Assembly: GCF_038051995.1 (NCBI RefSeq)
Contig: NZ_CP150290.1
Span: 855,501-919,500 of the forward strand
DNA length: 64,000 bases
Origin: Paenibacillus sp. FSL H8-0537
GTDB lineage: Bacteria > Bacillota > Bacilli > Paenibacillales > Paenibacillaceae
Direction: 5' to 3'
Position numbers and translations under genes: made by a program. The notes under the pieces were generated by a model. That model was not told the DNA's origin and did no database searches. It saw nothing but the letters and a program-made list of their open reading frames with translations. Shown here piece by piece: positions 61,201 to 64,000 of the stretch (within the stretch, counting starts at the first letter, position 1; the number at the start of each line of letters is the position of its first letter).

Positions 61201-63789
61201 TATTACACGACGGACGGAAGTACACCAGCGACGGCTGTAGGCGGCTCGACGCTAGAGTATGATGCGGCAGCAAAGCCTACAATTAGTGCAGCAGTGACCG
61301 TGAAGGCGATTGCGACGAAGACAAACAATCTGGACAGTGCTGTAGGCAGCGCAAGCTACACGCAGGCAGCGACAGCGAATTTGACAGACGTTGAGCTGAG
61401 CGGCACGCCAAGCGGTTTTGTGTTTGCAGGCGGGACGTATGCGTATAACGGCGTGACAGTAGCGAATGGTGTTGCGAGCGTAATGGTGACTCCAAGCGGA
61501 ACAGGGACGCTGACCGTTGACGGAACGACAGTAACGAGCGGGGTAGCTTCGTCAGCGATTACGCTTACGCCGGGAGTAGAGCGCACGATTACCGTTGTGG
61601 CAACGGAAACGGGAAAAAGTGCAAAAACGTATGTGATTAAAGTGACGCGCGAGAAAGTAGCGCAGGAAACGCCGACATTTAATCCGGCAGCGGGAGCAGT
61701 CGCTTTTGGCACGGAGCTGGAGATTCTATCAGCGGGAGCCGATCACATCTACTACACGACGGATGGAAGTACGCCAGCGACAGCGATAAGTGGTTCAACG
61801 CTAGAATATAATGCGGCAGCAAAGCCAGTCATCAATTCAGCAATAACCGTGAAGGCGATTGCTACGAAGGCCGATTATTTCGACAGTGACGTCGAAAGCG
61901 TTAGTTATACGCAAGCAGAGGCAGCAGACCTCACTAACCTTGTATTGAGCGACAGTCCAAGCGGTTTTGGGTTTGCCAGTGGTACGTATGATTATATCGG
62001 ATTGACAGTTCCATATAACGTTTCCACTCTAACAGTGACGCCAAGTGGATCTGGAACCATTAAAGTGGATGGTTCGACAGTAACAAGCGGAATCGCTTCT
62101 CCCCCAATTAGTCTGAATGCTGGCTCAGAACAGACTGTCACAATTGTTGTAGAAGAAGCAGGGAAGCTTTCTAAAACCTATACGGTGAAGGTGACGCGCT
62201 TAAATATTCATACGCCTGGCGTACCTACTGGTGTCGCAGCTGCTCATGGCAATGCACAGGCAGTCGTTAGTTTTACTGCCCCTGTCGACAATGGGGGTAG
62301 CCCCGTGAAAGGGTATGAAGTGACAGCGATGCCAGGAAATGTTACAGTTTCTGGTATTAGCAGCCCAATAACGGTGACGGGACTTACGAACGGGACCAGT
62401 TATACGTTTACCGTAAAAGCACTCAATATTGCGGGCAGCAGTGCTGCATCTACTCAGTCTAACGCGATAACTCCGACTGCTCCTTCGAGCGGTGGAAGCA
62501 GTGGTGGAAGCACAAGCAATCCGAATACGCCAACGAATAAAAGCATTAATGTCTTAATAAACGGAATCGTGTATAACATAGGCTCGACTTCAACTGCAAT
62601 GGTCAACAATCAAAGCGTAACGACGTTGAGTGTGAATCAGGAAGCCCTAAAAGGCAGGCTTGCAAATGAAGCAAGTGGAGTTGTTGTTACGTTTCCTGTG
62701 GATATCCAATCAGGTGCGTTGATCGTGAAGCTAAATGGAGATAATGTGAAGGCGCTGGAGCAAAAGCAAGCCCTTGTCAAAATTCAAACAGGTAGCGCCA
62801 CTTACACTCTGCCTATAGAGCAAATTACGGGTTCTCAAGTTATAAGAGAGCTGCTTCAGCAGACAGGGCTGGAACAATTGGAGTTTCAAATTGAGCTGGC
62901 AGCATTAACTCCAAGCAGGCTGCAGGAAGTGAAATCAGCCGCTGCAAAGGGTGGCTTTGAGCTTATTGGAGAGCCGTTTGATTTTACAGTCAGGGTCGTA
63001 AATGGGGCGACACGGCAGGAGATTGCGAAATTTAATACTTATGTAGAGCGCGAAATAGCGATTCCAAGCACCGTTGATCCACAGCGAATTACAACGGCGA
63101 TTGTGATTGAGGCAGATGGTAGCATTCGCCATGTTCCAACTAAGGTCGTACAGGCGAACGGCAGTTATTGGGCGAAAATATATAGCCTGACTAACAGCAC
63201 ATATGCTTTGGTCTGGAATCCAGTAGAGTTCCAAGATGCTGCTGGCCATTGGGCGCAGCAGGCAATCAATGATATGGGCTCTCGGATGGTCATCAGCGGG
63301 GTTGGTGGTGACCGCTTTAATCCAAATGCCTCGATTACCCGTGCTGAATTTGCGGCTATTATCGTAAGGGGTCTGGGATTGAAGCTGGAGACCGGAGCAT
63401 CCGGATTCTCTGATGTGCAGACCAGCGCTTGGTATAATCAGGCGATTCAAACGGCTGTTGCCTACAAGCTGATCAATGGTTTTGAAGACGGAACCTTCCG
63501 GCCCAATGAGCCCATAACCCGCGAACAAGCGACGGTCATTATCGCAAAAGCAATGGCCATCACTGGACTGAAAGCGGGATTGTCAGCGGCAAATGCTGAC
63601 GATATTTTACTGCCTTATGCTGATGCGAATGAAGCGGCAGCATGGGCAAGAAGCAGTCTTGCAGACAGCCTGCAGGGCGGAGTTATTTCAGGCCGCTCGG
63701 GTGCGCAGCTGGCCCCTAAAGCTTTTATCACTAGAGCGGAAATTGCCGTTATGGTGCAGAGGCTGCTTGCCAATTCGAAGCTGATTTAA
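58252..63789 (+). CDS. Giant SLH-anchored repeat protein
   Basis: A 1845-residue surface protein. A signal region (hydrophobic about 25-48) follows a basic N-terminus; residues 55-220 are an unrecognised N-terminal domain. About 224-1322 hold six 183-residue units, each a chitobiase-C-terminal-like beta module (HIYYTTDGSTPATA) plus a cadherin-like beta module (TVTPSGTGTLTVDGTTVASG). Residues 1323-1410 are Fn3, followed by a Gly/Ser-rich linker and a 230-residue unrecognised domain. Three SLH repeats (about 1657-1845; FNPNASITRAEFAAIIV) anchor it to the wall. The repeats suggest an adhesive or stalk protein. AGGGGAG precedes the ATG. It lies behind the collar genes. Confidence 0.93.
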   Translation: MRHQLVGQNRGKVKMKQGEFGSPIRRVAVLLLVLAIMFNLLPASLNAASGTADGTYDFGDNLGANNSGGSGFKKQGDKFVVTNGFAKEGTSLWSEHLQSSNTTGELVIKAEGQNVLGSFTFRDLGISGYSNLTSPSLDLLTLTLKDAGGAEIATHSNTGNVNLREDNVNKKFQISTLLGNGASYNYSNVASVTLQWRFANSLAPSNLNIDDITLTNMISPIPQDTPTFNPAAGAVAFGTALEIVSAGADHIYYTTDGSTPATAVSGSTLEYNAAAKPTISAAMTVKAIATKIGKSNSSVGSVSYTQAPTANLTGLALSGSPSGFTFAGGTYTYNGVTVASGVASIMVTPSGAGTLTVDGATVASGAVSSAIMLTPGVERTITVVATETGKSAKTYVIKVTREQETQATPTFNPAAGAVALGTELEILSAGADHIYYTTDGSTPATAVGGSTLEYNASAKPTISAAVTVKAIATKTNNLDSAIASASYTQAATANLTGLALSGSPSGFVFAGGTYAYNGVTVASGVASVTVTPSGTGTLTVDGTTVASGVASSAITLTPGVERTITVVATETGKSAKTYVIKVTREQVAQATPTFNPTAGAVAFGTELEIVSAGADHIYYTTDGSTPATAVGGSTLEYNAAAKPTISAAVTVKAIATKTDNLDSAVASASYTQAATANLTDVELSGAPSGFVFAGGTYEYNGVTVVNGVASVTVTPSGTGTLTVDGTTVASGVASSAITLTPGVERTITVVATETGKSAKTYVIKVTREKVAQATPTFNPVAGAVAFGTELEIISAGADHIYYTTDGSTPATAVGGSTLEYDAAAKPTISAAVTVKAIATKTNNLDSAVGSASYTQAATANLTDVELSGTPSGFVFAGGTYAYNGVTVANGVASVMVTPSGTGTLTVDGTTVTSGVASSAITLTPGVERTITVVATETGKSAKTYVIKVTREQVAQETPTFNPAAGAVAFGTELEIISAGADHIYYTTDGSTPATAVGGSTLEYDAAAKPTISAAVTVKAIATKTNNLDSAVGSASYTQAATANLTDVELSGTPSGFVFAGGTYAYNGVTVANGVASVMVTPSGTGTLTVDGTTVTSGVASSAITLTPGVERTITVVATETGKSAKTYVIKVTREKVAQETPTFNPAAGAVAFGTELEILSAGADHIYYTTDGSTPATAISGSTLEYNAAAKPVINSAITVKAIATKADYFDSDVESVSYTQAEAADLTNLVLSDSPSGFGFASGTYDYIGLTVPYNVSTLTVTPSGSGTIKVDGSTVTSGIASPPISLNAGSEQTVTIVVEEAGKLSKTYTVKVTRLNIHTPGVPTGVAAAHGNAQAVVSFTAPVDNGGSPVKGYEVTAMPGNVTVSGISSPITVTGLTNGTSYTFTVKALNIAGSSAASTQSNAITPTAPSSGGSSGGSTSNPNTPTNKSINVLINGIVYNIGSTSTAMVNNQSVTTLSVNQEALKGRLANEASGVVVTFPVDIQSGALIVKLNGDNVKALEQKQALVKIQTGSATYTLPIEQITGSQVIRELLQQTGLEQLEFQIELAALTPSRLQEVKSAAAKGGFELIGEPFDFTVRVVNGATRQEIAKFNTYVEREIAIPSTVDPQRITTAIVIEADGSIRHVPTKVVQANGSYWAKIYSLTNSTYALVWNPVEFQDAAGHWAQQAINDMGSRMVISGVGGDRFNPNASITRAEFAAIIVRGLGLKLETGASGFSDVQTSAWYNQAIQTAVAYKLINGFEDGTFRPNEPITREQATVIIAKAMAITGLKAGLSAANADDILLPYADANEAAAWARSSLADSLQGGVISGRSGAQLAPKAFITRAEIAVMVQRLLANSKLI
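58931..62210 (+). repeat. Six 549-bp tandem repeats
   Basis: The landmark CATTTAATCC-like motif recurs at 58931, 59480, 60029, 60578, 61127 and 61676, always 549 bases apart, so there are no indels. Units 4 and 5 are almost identical in DNA; unit 6 is clearly diverged in its second half. Confidence 0.95.
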
Positions 63790-63805
63790 AAGATTGAAAT
63801 ATGAA

Positions 63806-63840
63806 GCAGCCCCTGGAGACTTATGTCTTCGGGGCTGTTT
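63806..63840 (+). terminator. Terminator after the giant SLH gene
   Basis: CAGCCCC pairs with GGGGCTG around an inner AGAC/GTCT hairpin, followed by TTT. Confidence 0.75.
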
Positions 63841-63967
63841 GCGCTGCGGCGAACGCCTGCACTGGGTCACGGGTATCCAGCTTGCTGTAGATGCTGCTGA
63901 CGTCATTTTTCACCGTTCCGAGGCTGATAAATAACGTATCCGCAAATTGCGGTGCTGGATGTTTTAC
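63821..63967 (-). pseudogene. LuxR/NarL-type helix-turn-helix relic
   Basis: The minus frame reads FADTLFISLGTVKNDVSSIY then SKLDTRDPVQAFAAA, the C-terminal DNA-binding end of a LuxR-type response regulator, and stops at 63821. Reading upstream it meets an in-frame TAG at 63970, so no receiver domain or start remains. Confidence 0.7.
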
Positions 63968-64000
63968 CTATTTTTTAACAAATACTTGACAGAAAAACGT

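Noticed and set aside
59160..61712. Several minus-strand frames repeated through the giant SLH gene
   Set aside because: They recur once per 549-bp unit, are antisense to a well-supported protein, and have no ribosome sites; they are shadows of the repeats.
58931..62210. The tandem array as a CRISPR-like structure
   Set aside because: The unit is 549 bases, coding throughout and without unique spacers; no cas genes are present.
62935..63528. A 197-codon minus-strand frame in the SLH region
   Set aside because: Antisense to three clear SLH repeats; no ribosome site or recognised domain.

Overview
The window looks like a chromosomal segment of a Paenibacillus-type Gram-positive soil bacterium. 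The evidence is: several S-layer-homology (SLH) proteins, a multidomain GH10 xylanase, AraC regulators fused to a siderophore-binding domain, RsbQ- and YdaJKLMN-like proteins known from Bacillus, strong Shine-Dalgarno sites, and frequent TTG/GTG starts. No rRNA, tRNA, CRISPR array, insertion sequence or complete prophage was seen. The background is moderate in GC; AT-rich islands lie at about 19.7-21.5 kb and 55.1-55.9 kb.

Layout. 0-2.1 kb (minus strand): an APS kinase, a PAPS-type sulfotransferase and a HAD phosphatase. 2.2-4.6 kb: an SDR divergent from an HxlR regulator that overlaps an aldo/keto reductase. 5.0-14.5 kb: an iron-acquisition region with a TrxR-like ferredoxin/siderophore reductase, an AraC-substrate-binding fusion regulator (Btr-like), a siderophore-binding lipoprotein, a PchR/YbtA-like AraC regulator, and a heterodimeric YbtPQ/IrtAB-like ABC pair preceded by a nitroreductase stub. 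Fur-box-like sites and 21-22 bp-spaced direct repeats lie in front of the targets. 14.7-17.1 kb: a decayed serine hydrolase, a membrane protein, and an AraC-GyrI regulator. 17.3-19.2 kb (minus): RsbQ next to a PAS-GGDEF protein. 19.8-21.8 kb: an AT-rich island with a secreted protein and a small membrane protein (possible bacteriocin and immunity pair).

21.8-33.5 kb: an SLH carboxylesterase, then an operon of two SLH proteins and a 2218-residue secreted protein. 33.6-37 kb: a HAD phosphatase and a pair of SDRs divergent from a TetR regulator. 37.2-39.6 kb: a GH10 xylanase. 39.7-42.6 kb: a second siderophore-binding lipoprotein divergent from its own AraC-binding-domain fusion. 42.7-46.1 kb: a second-type PRPP synthetase, a LacI relic, a GNAT, an SDR under a MerR-type promoter, and an alkyltransferase-like protein. 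46.1-54.9 kb: a YdaJ-(WsfD-like)-YdaL-YdaM-YdaN-YdaK exopolysaccharide operon whose last product is a degenerate GGDEF protein that keeps a c-di-GMP inhibitory site. 55-63.8 kb: a hypothetical protein, a GNAT with three tail-collar proteins, and a giant SLH protein with six 549-bp repeats. A LuxR relic closes the window.

Themes: iron scavenging sensed by ligand-binding regulators and gated by Fur; c-di-GMP signalling (PAS-GGDEF plus a YdaK-like receptor) tied to polysaccharide output; and a large investment in cell-surface proteins. The observations I consider most unusual are the RsbQ/PAS-GGDEF pair, the direct-repeat operators of the AraC regulators, the 42-bp perfect palindrome inside the ydaL-like gene, the possible bacteriocin pair, and the GNAT/three-collar/giant-SLH cluster.
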